Below are positions 1 to 12,554 of a DNA stretch of 64,000 nucleotides, one piece after another (within the stretch, counting starts at the first letter, position 1; each line of letters starts with the position of its first letter). The notes under the pieces were generated by a model, which was given only the letters and a program-made list of their open reading frames with translations, was not told the origin of the DNA and ran no database searches. A program made the position numbers and the translations under genes. The DNA comes from Austropuccinia psidii (Eukaryota; Basidiomycota; Pucciniomycetes; Pucciniales; Sphaerophragmiaceae), in contig JALGQZ010000015.1 of NCBI GenBank assembly GCA_023105745.1, positions 3,929,499 to 3,993,498 on the forward strand, written 5' to 3'.

Positions 1-1737
1 ATTAAAGTATTGAAGAGATATATAGAACAAGAGCTAGAAGCTTTATTCATATCAAGGGAGAGAGTTGAAGACAAAATTTCTCAGGATGAATGCAACCATC
101 CTTTTTTAGATAAGGCAAAAGCAAAGACATTTAAATTTGAGGATGAAAACATGAAAAATTCCTTGAACCAACTGAAAGATATTAATAAGAAAATTAAAGA
201 ACAACAAAGACACAAGATTAAGGCTCAAGAGGAAAAGAAGGAGTTGAAGGATTTCATTAAGAAGAGTGAGGAATTTACAGAAGTAGTACTACCTCAAAGT
301 AGAACAGGTCAGGTATTTAAACATAAAAATGAAGCAAGTTACCCAAGAGATAACTTACAACCTCTTCCACAAAGGCATGTTCCCTACTTACCAGCCCAAA
401 ATGAACCAAAAACTTATCTCAAGCATTATTATTGTTTGGAAGAAAGAAATTTATTACATAGGTGTAAATAACTCATTGATGATCAAAATGAGAAACTTGT
501 TGGTAGAAAAGGAGGTGGACTTTCATTTCCCAATTGGCAAAGTGTTCTGAAAGATAGAAAAATATCTCCAAAGACGTTAGCTGAATAATTTTCAAAAGAG
601 AAAGAAGAAATTAAAAAGAAAATTAGGGAAGATGAAGCTAAAAAGTCATTACTCAAACCTTAAGAGATGAACATTGTACTATTAAAGAAAGATGATAGTG
701 CAACTGCTATAGACAAAGCTGAAAACTGGGGAATTTGGAAGCCACCAACAATATAATCAGCCAATGTGCCAATTTTGAATAATTATTAATTAAGAAATAG
801 GAAGCAAAGAGCTTCAAGAACAGAAAATACCAACCAGGATGCTTTAAGATCACATGAAAAAGTGGAAACAGCCATAAAGAAAAGACCAATTATTCCTGCA
901 GCACAAATTGAAGATAAGAAAAAGGAAGAAGAGAAAAAAATTATTTCAACCAAATAGAAGACACCTTAACAGGTGCAAAATTAAAAGGGAATACTTCCAT
1001 TGGAACTTAAAATTGATCACAATCAAAATAACCAAGAATCAATCAAGAAAGTCAAGGGAGGGAAATTTTTAAGGAGGAAAAATTGGATATTCAAGAAATT
1101 ATGGCACAAATTATCAAAAGGGTATTGGAGCAGAAAATAAGTCTTACTTAGAGCAAGTTTCAGTCATGTCACCAAAGGTTTTCAAGAAATGAAAGAATCT
1201 GTCATAAGAAGAGAAAAACTCTATTAACTCAATTGATACCAAGGAAATTTAAAACAAACTAATCAATAATCATCTGGGTAATTATGAAAAACAAAAATTA
1301 CATTATGCCTGTCCATTGAAATTTATGCAGGTATATTTAGTGGAAGAAGGAAATGAAATAATGGCATTAGTTGATACAGGATCAGAATTGAATATCATAC
1401 CAGAACATTAAGGAAGAAAAGAAGAAATTACCACAATATGTCTTAACATGAATTTGAAGGTAATTGGTGGTCACTGTACATAAATAATTAGATTATCAGA
1501 ATTTACCCCAATCACTTTAGTCACTGAGGAAGAAAGAAATATAAAGCTTTTTGTAGCAAGAGAAGTTCACAAAGTATTGAGAAGAATCTTCCTTGCAGAA
1601 AATAACATAATATTAGAATTTTCTCAACAAAAAGGGGAAATATTCAGCTATATAGAGCCAGATGGAAGAAGAATTATATTAACAATTTGCTCACCACAGA
1701 AGATAGGATGGAGGGAAGAACCCTCAGCAGAGATGTA
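1..1737 (+). pseudogene. Ty3-like gag-protease remnant
   Basis: This is the internal part of a decayed LTR retrotransposon that enters from the left edge of the window. The frame is open from base 1 to a stop at 469-471 and then continues in pieces. The first 150 residues are lysine- and glutamate-rich and match, from memory, the gag of a large Ty3-like family of Austropuccinia. Around 415-470 lies a zinc-knuckle remnant in which only part of the C-x2-C-x4-H-x4-C set survives; the stop at 469 sits just after the last cysteine. Near 1361-1410 the aspartic-protease motif LVDTGSELNIIP is intact. Several stops and frame changes show it is dead. I see no reverse transcriptase after the protease, so the pol part seems to have been deleted. 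Confidence 0.75.
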
Positions 1738-4147
1738 AATTTGTGCATTTTTTAAATTGGAATATTTGAAATAATTACAAATAGAGGAAAAATAAAGCTC
1801 CAAAAATCAACCAAATTTGGAGGAAAATTCTAATCAAGCACTTGACAGTGAACAAAAGAAAGAATAGAAAGAGAAAGTGAACATAAAAGAGAAATTTATA
1901 ATGAAAAATGAAGTAATTAATCAAGATAAAACATATTCACCAGAGATTATTCTTCAGGAGTATGGAAGTGAAATAAAAATCATTGATCAGGATATAAATA
2001 AGGAAGCATTAAGATCACATATTTCATCTGAAAAAACTGAATTGAAAGGAGTTTATATTCCTTGCATAGAAGAAAATTTACTTATTTCTAACATCAATGA
2101 GACCAAGAAAGTAGAATTTTAAGGAATCAAAACAGACTTTCAAAGAAGAAGCTCATACTGAAAGTGACAATTTTAGCTTTAATCTCAAAAAAACTATTTT
2201 TTAAGAAAGCCTCAAAGCAGTTCAAATCCTTAAGACCATCAAAATAAATTCAAAAAATAATCAAGAATATTCAAAAATATTTCACACAAAAATCAAAATT
2301 ACTGGAAAATTCATTGGAATCTAAGAGAGAAGAGATTATTTAAGAGTCAAATTCTGAGATTGAAAATACAGAAAAAGACTTATAAACCAAAGAGTAAAAA
2401 CAATATGAAGTAAAAGCTTCAATTAGAAACAGGAGCATCATCAAAATTAATAAACATAAGATTAATCAGTCCAATTCAAAAGAAAATAAATGCAAAGATG
2501 ATAACAAATAATTCTGAGCTATACCTATCATATTCAGTAAAACCAGCTCAAGTGAACATAGAAAGAAGGCTTTAAGCCCACCTTTAATCCAAGAACATAG
2601 AAGTATCATACCTATTTCCCATATCAACTCACAGATCACTCCAGTAAAGAAAGAATTTGCATAAGAAGAGGATAATCCAGAGAATAACATATTGCTCAAA
2701 GAAAGGGCCTCACATGAAGAAAGCATGTCTAAACTGAAAATAGATCATTCAAGTTCTCAAATGAATAGTGAATAAAAATCTTAAACAATATGAAAACCTT
2801 GATATTACATGAAGCAAATAAAAATCATATAGCTGAGGAGAATGTTTTTCAAAGATTTGAAAACAAGGCTGATACTCATGAGAAGTTCTTTTTTCATATT
2901 CAACAGGTGGAGTATCTAACTGAAACTAATGAAAACATCCAATTTAAAAGCTTCAAGAATTGATTTCAAGAGGAAATTAATTTATTTGGACAGATTGAAA
3001 TACAACAGGAGTTAAATAAACAAAAACCCTTACCCCCTGAGTATACATTATCTGGGCAAGCTAATAATAACCTTATTCTTGAAAAAGAAATCAATTCAAG
3101 ATTAAAAAAATTCATCTATTAAAAAACATTCCAGAAATGAGCTCATAAAAATACAATACACTCAGCAGATGTCTTTCATGTTGATTCCAGAAACCATCAA
3201 CAAGTACTGAAGATCTCCACTCAGGGTCATGTTGGAACAGGTGGTTCACCGCCACCACCATGACTAGACCCTAGGTTGCTTGATTTCACAGTCATCACAA
3301 CTGAGACGGAAAGGCTACAAGACCAAGGTTGAATTTCCTGGATCTTTTTCTGGTATTATAAGTCACAGTTCCACCATCTGTGACAATTTCATAGAAAAGG
3401 ATCTCCCTGAATTAGAATATGAGAATGAAGCAGTATTTTTTTCAATTGGAAATACAAGAAGTTGATTATGAAAATAGATTTATACTTACTGAAGGAGAAT
3501 TCCCTTTGGAAGGATATACCAATTGGAAACCTCTTAGAAATTCCAATCTTTTGAATCACAATGATGAGAATTCTATTGAAAACTATGAATGTTCAAACCA
3601 ACTTATTAAGTGGTGGAAAGACAGTAGTACACCTAAGAAGAATACATTAGATAAAATCAAAGATAAAATTAGTAAGAAGAAAAAGAGGAATAAGGAAGAG
3701 AAAGAATATTTTTGGATTACTCCAAATAAAAAGCTATGCCCAAGGTTGCAAGCCCATTTGGCAAGGCAATATCAAATTTCAACACAAAATGAGGACTGGA
3801 AAGGAAGAAACAATAAAAATGAGAGCATTAATAATGAGTAATCTAATGAAAATGAATATGTTCAATATCAATATCTAAATGAACAAAAAAGAAATGAAAT
3901 TACAGCTAAGAAGGCCAAATTCAAGAAGAATCTTGACCAAAACGTTTCATATCCTCAATGAGCTTGTTACTATAACAATGATGTTTCTTTTTCCTATCTC
4001 ATAATTTTTTTTTTAGTTTAGTCTGAGATATACAAAGAAATATATAAATAATAAGATAATAAAATAGAGTTTTGAGTGTATCAGTATTGTAATTCTCTGT
4101 TTTTTGATGTATTATAAAAAAGAACTTAACTAAAAAATTAGGGTGGG
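1738..4147 (+). pseudogene. Decayed 3' internal region of the left Ty3-like element
   Basis: This AT-rich stretch has lysine-, glutamate- and asparagine-rich open pieces on the plus strand (1877-2122 and 3419-3841 are the longest) and many stops. I recognise no reverse transcriptase, RNase H or integrase motif. The 3419-3841 piece, with a Trp-Lys-Pro-Leu segment and a tail rich in lysine, continues in frame past a stop to about 3960. It could be a C-terminal part of the polyprotein or a family-specific extra protein; I cannot name it. It leads to a purine-rich run at 4136-4147 that would fit a polypurine tract just before the LTR. Confidence 0.5.
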
Positions 4148-4260
4148 TGTCTACTTATTAGATACATCCCTTATGCTTTAAGCTTTTGGGATGAAATTCT
4201 GGGGAATTTCGGTTTCATTCTATGATTTTATTCTCATAAATAATGAATATAATAAGCAAC
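4148..4260 (+). mobile_element. Start of an LTR (3' LTR of the left element)
   Basis: A TG start at 4148 follows a purine-rich tract (ATTAGGGTGGG). The first 70 or so bases resemble the start of the LTR at 15332: both run TG, then CTTAT near the start, then CCTTATG, then AAG with TTTTGGG. The right end of this LTR could not be fixed by eye, because the sequence beyond about 4260 has drifted too far. Confidence 0.4.
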
Positions 4261-7200
4261 AATATTGACAGAATCAAGAATATAAGCCATATAAAGAAAC
4301 AAAGAAGAAATAAATGAAAGTTTGAAATAAGTCATATAATAGAAAATAAATTCAAAAGAAGATACAAATATTTTCAAACAAAACACACAGTCTCACAACA
4401 CACATAGTAAGATGGGTGACAAGCTTTGTATATGATTATTTTATTCAATTTTTTCGAAAAAAATAGTACTAATCCCCCTTGATTAGATATAATGATAATA
4501 ATACCAAAATTGCAATAAACAAAGCAAGAGAAAATATAAATAATAAGAATGATATAACCCTATTACAAAATAGTATTAAGAAGATTACATTCATAAAAAA
4601 ATCAATAAAATATCAGAAGAAATCTTATTGGTATTTAATATTACCATAGATGATGGTATAACTGGCCAGGTTTGACCTAAATCAAAATATTCCTTTATAA
4701 AATGAATTTCGGATATTAAAACATTCTATAGTAAAAGAGACACAAAAATTATCTCTTTTTTCTGGGAATGGCGAGAAAAAGCCCTCCTTTCATATTAAAG
4801 ATGGAGTAAATTTCCTTTTCCCACAGCTGAGCCCTCAAACCTTTCATAAATTGAAAGGTATGAAAAAATCTATAAGTTTTTTTCATCACCCTTTAACCCA
4901 ATCACACAATCAATTCGAAATTTCATAAGCTTAATCAATCTTATATTGATTGATTTTCAAAAAGTAAGTAAAAGCTTATTTTAATCTTAAGAGTTTTAAT
5001 TCATTTTACCATATTTGGTCAAATAAAACCTTAACTTAATTGAAATAAAACAAATAAAATACATTAAACTAAATTAAACTTAATTGATTAAAACTCAACC
5101 TTAATTTTACTTTCAAATATTATTACAAGAAGAAATTGTTAGTTTTTTAATATTCTCTCTATGCATATATCTCTTTTTTTCTCAAAAAGAATAATAGTTA
5201 GAATAATAAATTATAATTCTTACAATTTTCAAATGTGTATCATCAAAAAATACCTCAATAATCCATTTTTTTAAAAAAAACGCTTAACCAAAATAATATT
5301 AGGATAATACTTAAGAATACCAATAAATTTAGGCTAATACTTTGTTTTTTATTTCTTTTCTAATTGAACTTATTTCATGATACTTTAATTCTATTGTATT
5401 ATTATTATTTTTCATGTCTAGTTCTGATTTTATTTTCAATTTGTTGATAAAACTGTAAGCTTAGTTCTTTTCTCACTGATTTTTACTAATAGTTTTTTTT
5501 GGTTAATCAAGGCTCTTAGAATGAAGAATGAAAGTTTCAAGAGAAGAAAACCTTTTAAAAAAATATATCTAATGATAATAATGATAATAAAAAAAGCATC
5601 AGACAGGAACACTCATAAAGGAAAAGTGTAGTAGAGAAGAAGGCATACCATTGAAGATTATAAGGAGTTTTAAAAATATATCAAGTCACTTGTCATCCTC
5701 CTCATCAAACACCCTATGGGAGGCAAAATGATAAAAAAAATTGATTAAAAAAACAAAATAATAACAGGAGAAATCTTACTTGTAAGATTTTTTATGACTT
5801 CAACTAAAGTACAGAAGGATTCCCAAATACCAGTTAGAGATCAAAAATCCCCTGCAGAATCGGGATAATTCTGCATGTAATAATGAAATTCACGACAGTA
5901 GCAAAAAAAGGAAAACAAATACATCAAAAATTTGGTGTAATTTTGATGTGGAATTGGAAGATGTTTTAGCGGAGATAGGTATGCTATTGGCAGCAGAATC
6001 GTTGTTGATAGAGGGGGAAGATGGCGTAATTTCATTTTCAGTTAATACAGGGAGAGAATGATGGCCATTTGCTTGCAGAAATGGCTTTCTGGATTGCGGA
6101 AAAGCAAGAGCAGAACCACAGAATAGTGTGATGGATGTGGGTGGTGAAGTAATAGTAGAATTTGAGTTTGGCTCAGGGTTTCAGATGCAATGGATGGTGT
6201 AGCAATATCCATTATCAAGAATGGCTATAATTTCATGGGAATTCTCATCAAGATAAAAAGAAAGGGAAAATTAAGGAGTATCTTATTAATATTTGGTTTA
6301 GTCACTCAAAATAAGCAAGGAGAAAAGTAGTACAAGAGAGAGAAGAGAATTGAAGAGAAACATTACTGTGAGGGATAGGCTCTTTAAAACAATATAAAAT
6401 TGGAAACATAACAAGATCCTAAATTTAAACTAAAATCATGAAGTTTAGTTAGACTTTTGTATTAATAAAATGAATAATTAGTATAGGGCTTGATAACCTC
6501 AAAAAAAGGGGCGAGCAAACCAACATGGAAAACAAATAAAAGTGGGATACAAGAGTCCAAATGCACCACAAACCTTGAACTCCCAAAATGAAATAGTAAT
6601 GATGTTGATAGATTAAAAGAATAATGATATATTATCATGATAGTAAGAGTAATAATAATAAGATAGTATTTAATATATTGTAGATCATTAACCACACAGG
6701 TGGAGTAAAAATTAAGAGAAAAAGATTGAATAAATTGAATGAACACAATGGAGGAAGAAGGATGCAAATCTTAAAAAGCTATATGATAAAGAGAAGAATA
6801 ATAATAAAAGAATGGAATATAATAAAATTAATAAAGAAAGAAAAAATTAGTAAACAGGAAAAACGACCTGTGGTGAGTGGAGATAAGAATTAAAGTTGGT
6901 TAATTTTGAAGTATCCACAATGGTAACTCTGAAAAACCTTTACATTGAATGAAAATTACATATATATATATTGATTGAGATTAATTATATTATTTAAGGA
7001 AAATTACTTACATCATTTGGTTAAAAATAAAAAAAAATAAACTCAATAAATATAATATTACTTGGGATATTTTAAAATTGAAATTTATCTAATCTTTTTT
7101 ACTATAATTCAGTCAAATAAGATAAAATAGTGGAATAATATTACATTGATTATATCATTACTTTAATATATTCAACTAAAATAAAAGATGAAATTTGAAA

Positions 7201-7490
7201 TCATTATATATTAAAATACAAAAAAATATCACAAGATGTTAAGATTAGGGTAAAATTATTGAATGAAGAGGGGGTGTTAACATTTCATAAAGATAGATGA
7301 AATGGCCATCATCAACATTAATAATATTCAATACAATTAAAATTTGACAAATATATATATATAATGAAACAAAAGAAAAGAGTGATTCAATAGGTCCACC
7401 ATGACCTTGAAATGGTTTTATTCTCACAATTATTTAAATAATCTACCTTATGATCACTGATATTTATTTACTATTTATTTATTATTTAGA
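4261..7490. other. AT-rich region, no assigned gene
   Basis: Most of this is A/T-rich sequence with stops in all frames. One less AT-rich island at about 5790-6290 has a minus-strand frame open from about 6193 to the stop at 5841-5843. It is serine-, threonine- and proline-rich (about 115 codons) and has no ATG near its open end, so it could be an exon or a decayed transposon piece. I do not recognise its product. Part of the rest (4148 onward) probably belongs to the LTR whose end I could not find. Confidence 0.5.
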
Positions 7491-7590
7491 GTGTTGGTAA
7501 ACACACCTAAGCCCTTATGTTTTTTTACCATAAAATTATGCGTTTTTAACAATTTATGGCTAAAACACGTAAGTGATATATTTTTTATAA
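7491..7590 (+). repeat. Left terminal inverted repeat of the MULE
   Basis: It contains TTGGTAAAC, a CCTTATG block and, further in, an AATTTATGG then AACACGTAAG block. The reverse complement of 14650-14756 has the same blocks in the same order. Identity is partial, as expected for an old copy. Confidence 0.65.
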
Positions 7591-7929
7591 AAATTTCTCA
7601 GGATCATTTTTGAGAATTTTCATCATTTTTTTTTCCATATGTTTTCAAACATGAGATGTGAAGGTCCCCAAATTTTTTAATTTTTTTTTGCCCAATTTCT
7701 CTATTTTGGCCAATTTGGCAAAATGGCCTGTGTTTTAAATAAATTCATTAAAAATCTTCCCACTTATGAATTTCCAAAATTTTTCTTTTGAAATAAAGGG
7801 AAAAACCTTTAGAATAAAAAACCACAAGCCCAAAAGTTTGGGCATTTTTTCCCAGGACAATTGTAGGCCCAAAAAGTCCTTTTTTTATGTTTTTTGTTGA
7901 TTTTTGTAAGTTAATTGAAAATGCCATTT

Positions 7930-8462
7930 TTGACATCAATTTAATTAAAAATGTAATTTATGAAATTGATGGAAGTTGAAAATTCCATTTGTGGAAGTAA
8001 AAGAGCCATAAATGGCATTAAAAGTGCCATAAATGACATAATAATGCCATACATGGCATCAATAATGACATATAAATGCCATTTATGACCATGAAATTGG
8101 CATCAATGGAATTAAACAAATCCCGTAAATGGAATTAAAAATGCTATAAATGGAATTGTATAGTATTATACATTCCATAAATTGCCTCAAGGAAGGCATG
8201 AATGGCCTTAAAAATGTCATTTATGGCATTCAAAATTCCATAAATGGAATTAGCAATTCCATTTTTAAGGCCATTCATGCCATTGTTGAGGACACTAATG
8301 GCATTAAGGATTCCATTTGTGGCCTTAACACTGCCATTTATGGCCTTAACAATGTCATTTATGGCCTTAATAATGCCATTTATAGAGTTTTTAATCCCAT
8401 TTATGGCATTGTTAGTGCTATTTATGTAATTTTTAATTCCATAAATGGCCTTAAAATTGGTG
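7930..8462. repeat. Array of about 21-bp palindromic units
   Basis: Units built on GCCATTTATGGC and its variants follow each other at about 21 bp, often joined by TTAA or TTAAA. Because the unit length is a multiple of three and the motif is its own reverse complement, both strands stay open for 150 or more codons and both translate to a seven-residue repeat around Asn-Gly-Ile. The open frames at 8150-8611 (+) and 8144-8665 (-) are therefore not evidence of a gene. The position just inside the left end suggests subterminal protein-binding sites of the MULE, which is inference. Confidence 0.8.
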
Positions 8463-9419
8463 TGTGTCAGCCTGTGACTCAAAAACAGAGCACAAGCATG
8501 ATAGCCAAATACCATAAACCAATGGTAAAGCCAAGGAACCACCAAAACATGGAGCTGAGCAGAATCAGCCCAAAAGGTATCAAAAGAAAGAGGAAATTCA
8601 CCACTTTCTAAATACACAAGTCCCACCATCATAGGACAAGGAATAGCAAAGTTATTCCTGCTCAAAGTTGTTGCTGAGCATAAACCTTATTTGTCACCTC
8701 TCATGTGAAATCCAGAGGAAGAGGCTTAACCCCATTAAATGGGTAATCAAATTGAAGCTCCAAGTCAGGGCTATCTAATGGTACTAGCCAAATGGAGCTA
8801 GCACCAGAACTACAGGAGTTATGGCCAAAATAAGGTCAAATAAAGGTGAAAAAAATATTCACCCTCCATCTAGCTTCTACAGTTTTAGTGTGAGATACCT
8901 GAAGTGGGGTGTTTTTGGAAAGAGAACAATCAGGGCTATCTGATGGTGCCATCCATTTCCCCATATTGCATCTAGAACAAAGGGTATGGGGAAAACAAGC
9001 TCCATACAGATTTTAAGCAAATCATACATATGTACACAAAACATTTTGTGCATGGCATAACTTTGCCATATTTAATGATAGCCATATCAAATTAGGTATC
9101 ATTGTGTTTAACACAGCAAGGGCTACACAATGAACAAAATTTGAGCTTGATATTGCAAAAACTGACAAAGCTATGGCAGTTCTAAGGTCAAACTCCCACA
9201 GTTAGACTAATACAGCCTTACTGTGGGATAATCTCCCATAACTATGATGAGGTTTCAAAAAGACAAGGAAGCTTGTTCATACTTCAATACCTCAAAGCTT
9301 GGTCATTTCTGGGGTCCTTTACAGGTTCTGTACACCATTCTGTGTGTCATACACATCAGAAGAGGGCTATGTGGTTCCCAGATGAAAGTTTTCACCCTGT
9401 ATTATTATAAACTTCCCAT
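8463..9419 (+). repeat. Dispersed repeat A, copy 1
   Basis: This stretch matches 23282-24245 in the same direction over about 950 bp, by eye roughly 75-80 percent. Shared blocks include the start GTCAGCCTGTGA, the CACAAGCATGA block, CAGAGGAAGAGG and the TTCACCCTGTATT block near the end. A solo LTR interrupts it at about 9420. No coding motif is seen. It could be part of a larger non-autonomous element or of an LTR. Confidence 0.75.
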
Positions 9420-11003
9420 ATGTGGTTTGAAAAACAAAAATACCAAAATCAAAATATTTTTGGGAAAAATCTGAATAAAAATTATTATAGCTTTTTATCC
9501 AAAAAACAAAAAATATGAAAATTATTCTACCATTGGACTCCTCATTAAAAATAGGGCGGGGTCACCTCTGGGTAAAACTGCTGTAACTAAACTCTAAATA
9601 AGCTTAAGTTAAGCTTTTGGTATTTTCTGTACAAGATTTGGCAATCCTCAAAGCATTAATTCAATTCACATCACATATGGTGCCAAACATCAGATTTTGT
9701 GTTAAAATTGAGGTTTTGTGTGTAGTTTAGAAGTTATGAGGAATTGAAGTATTTTCAATTGAAATGTCAAAATGTGTGCATGTATTACATATGTGGTATC
9801 AATTATTATGGTTTTTTACTGTAAAAACTCAATTAAATAACATATGTAAACTACAAGTATAAGACATGATGAGTAATTAAAGAAATAATAAATGGGAAAG
9901 ATTTATTCTGGGGGGAAAAGGAATCTTGGCTGCAAGGAGGAGCTAAACCCCCAAATTTCTTGCTTACAGGAGTGAGATTTTAAAATCCATGCAAAGGTTC
10001 ATCACCTTTGGCCTGGAATTGAGCTACAGGGTCTGTGCCTCAATTGATGATGAGGTTTTGATACCAACCAGGGAAGCTTTAACTGTTTCCAACAGATAAA
10101 ACTACCCTTTAGCTAAAAAAATAGTAAAAAACTGTTTTAACTGGTTTTGACGTCACTTACACACATTCTGACATGTTTTGAAGGCACAAAACCAAGTATT
10201 ACTAAAGCAATGTCTGATTTAAGGGTCCATGATGGCTGAAAATAGCAAAAAATGGCTAAAACCAGCCCTTTGGGGGTCTAAACTAGGGTTATATCATTCC
10301 ATAATTGGATTTTCTGTTGTCACAGTTTTTTTCACCACTGAAAAGAGTAAAATTTACTTTTGGAGCAAGAAAATTGGTGGCTATAAAAGAAGGTCCTCTT
10401 TTCCCTGCTTTTCTCTTCATGTCAGAATCATTTCCTTTACAATTAGCTTGAAGACTGTTAAACCAATCAATAAAAGATTCCAAACACCATTTATTCTCAC
10501 TTCAAACCTTTTAACCACATGAAAAAATCATTATAATCATTGTTTGTAACTCTTATAATGATTTTTACCCTTGAACCACCTCATAAGTGAAATCAAGCAT
10601 CTTTGATCACAGTTAACTTTATTACTTTGTTTCCAAATTGCCTCTGGTCACTTTTGGGTGTGTTTTCTCTTTAATATTCTTTTTAATGAATTTTTTCTTA
10701 TATTAATTGCCCGCAGTTCTTTTCTCAATAAATTCCAATCTAAATTTCTGTTGAAGAAATTTCTTTTGTAGCCTTAAATATCTCTTGTGAAATGTTTTGG
10801 GATAGGTTTTCATTTTTTGTAAAGCAATAAATCTTTATAATATTATTTTTTTATACTTATAAAGTCAAAAACAATAAATTTGGAACTTTTTCTCATAAAA
10901 CTCTTAATTATTAACATTTTTAATCATATTTTTTTCTTATACAAATTTTGTGGAAAGGAAAAGTACTTGATTTTTAATCAAAGTTTCATATTCACACCTT
11001 ACA
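9420..11003 (+). mobile_element. Solo LTR related to the LTRs of the 53.6-63.7 kb element
   Basis: From about 9455 this region matches the reverse complement of the LTRs at 53654-55487 and 61910-63735, including ACCTCTGGGTAAAACT, the block with TATAAAAG, and an end reading CACACCTTACA, identical to the end of those LTRs. So it is an LTR in the plus-sense direction. It is shorter (about 1.58 kb against 1.83 kb), lacks the first 200 bp or so of the full LTR, and has diverged more. No internal sequence follows it, so it is a solo LTR or a fragment. No clear target duplication was found. The open frame at 10229-10522 lies inside it and is not a gene. Confidence 0.75.
10382..10389 (+). promoter_or_regulatory. 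TATA box of the solo LTR
   Basis: TATAAAAG lies at the same relative place as in the full-length LTRs, followed by the same pyrimidine-rich run. It is the likely U3 promoter of this LTR family. Confidence 0.5.
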
Positions 11004-11419
11004 CTTTTTTAGGCTTAAAAGTGCCATATGTGTGACAAGAAATGAGACTGAGGTAGGCTTTAAGCAATAAATAGGACTGGGGAGGGGATAAATGGCATAA
11101 ATTGTAGATACAAAAATCAATTAATCTAAATAAAACTCCAAAATAGTTGGTTTTTTCTGATGGGGGAGGAATATTGGACAAATATAACATCCTGTGTTTC
11201 ATAAATTTATCTTCCCAGCCCACGGCTTGTGGTTGTGAATGAAATTTCCAATTAACAGTAATAGGAGGACTGGATAAACTTTAGTAACGATGATATCCAA
11301 TCAGGCAAAATGAGAAAATCTATCCAATAAGTAGATCAAAATGGGTGGATTATCATTTGAAGGACAGAAATAAGGGAAAAAAGAGAAAGATTGGGCTTTT
11401 GAATAAAATAAAACGGGTA

Positions 11420-11741
11420 TTTGATACTTATTTGCCTTTGGATCCCTCATATCAGGCATGAACATCCCCTTTCTCTTTGGAGCCTAGCCAACATCTTCAT
11501 ACCACTCAATTCTGTAGAAATAACAGGTTACTGGGGGAATCAAAGTATATGTGGCTTCATAAAGGTCTTTATTTTTTTGAATTTCTTCAGCCAAGTCACC
11601 ACTGGCATTAGCTCATTGATCTTGAGTCTTGTAAATGTAATGGAATACTGCTCTGTAGCCACAGTTTCCATCACCCTGAACATTGATGGCCTTGAAGGTG
11701 TATTTCAATATAAATTTTGGAAAGTCATCTGAGCCAGGTAC
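11420..11741 (-). other. OTU-type cysteine protease domain of the MULE
   Basis: On the minus strand, after an acceptor ending TTTTATCAG, the frame reads through AINVQGDGNCGYRAV. This is the OTU-family Asp-Gly-Asn-Cys active-site motif, with the cysteine codon at 11661-11663. Further on, KGMFMPDMRDPKANKY matches the second conserved block of transposon-linked OTU domains. In-frame stops occur after TQDQ (about 11610) and after EDVG (about 11490), so this copy is inactive. Family role: OTU proteins remove ubiquitin or similar modifiers. Its role in a transposon is unknown. Confidence 0.65.
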
Positions 11742-12481
11742 CTGATAAAATTTGGTTTAAAAATGAAGAAATATTCAAATTAACGAAAGAATATACATTA
11801 AAAAGAATCAGAAACTCACAAAGAGCTTGGAGCATTCATCACTTGTGCGATAATTGCTTTGAAAATTGTCACAGGTCAAGTTAATTGCATCATATATCTT
11901 CAAACTTGTGGAAGGCTTGTGGCAATATTTTTGTGAGGTTTTCCTACCAATTGCCAATCCTATGGACCTTTTAAGGGTGACTTCTGATTTTCAATATTCA
12001 TTTAATTCAGTTGCTGAGGGTAGTGAATCTGATGAACTTATTGATTTTGATAGCAAGGCCTCAGAATCTTCAGATTAATGCACTTCCATTATTGGAGAGG
12101 GTGAAAATGACTGTGATCTTGATTTTTTTGTGCTGTTCACTTTTGATGGGGGTCTTCCTCTTCACTTGGATTGACTTTCAATAATTTCAAATCTTGATGG
12201 TTCTCTTTTATTTTTATTTTTATTCTTATTTTTGGCTCCTTGAGGTCTTCCATGGATATTCTTTCATTCAAGTGGGTCTTCATAATATTTATCATCCTCT
12301 TCACTTTTGGGAATTTGATCAAATGGGACTTTTCCAGTAAAAGAATCTTGAAAATGCTTGATAATTGGGGTGATTTCTGCAATTAGTCTTTAAAAAATTT
12401 CTTTCCCAATATTTTAAATATTCTTTTGGCTGATTTATTTCTTTCTTTTTCAACACTTTGATCATAACCTTGATAGCCAGT

Positions 12482-12554
12482 CTGAGAAGAATATGAAAAA
12501 GAAAATTAGTTAATAAGCAAAAATAATAATAATTTTAAGTTCAAAAATTCTTAC
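12482..12554 (-). other. Intron in the MULE transposase gene
   Basis: Minus-strand donor GTAAGA and acceptor CTTCTCAG give a 73-bp AT-rich intron. It follows the segment DFHPQWHLNLA of the SWIM region. Confidence 0.5.

Noticed and set aside
7930..8462. Possible CRISPR array from the regular repeat
   Set aside because: Units are contiguous palindromes with no unique spacers, and the genome is eukaryotic.
8144..8665. Overlapping long open frames on both strands (153-173 codons)
   Set aside because: They arise from the 21-bp self-complementary array; the encoded peptides are just the repeat.
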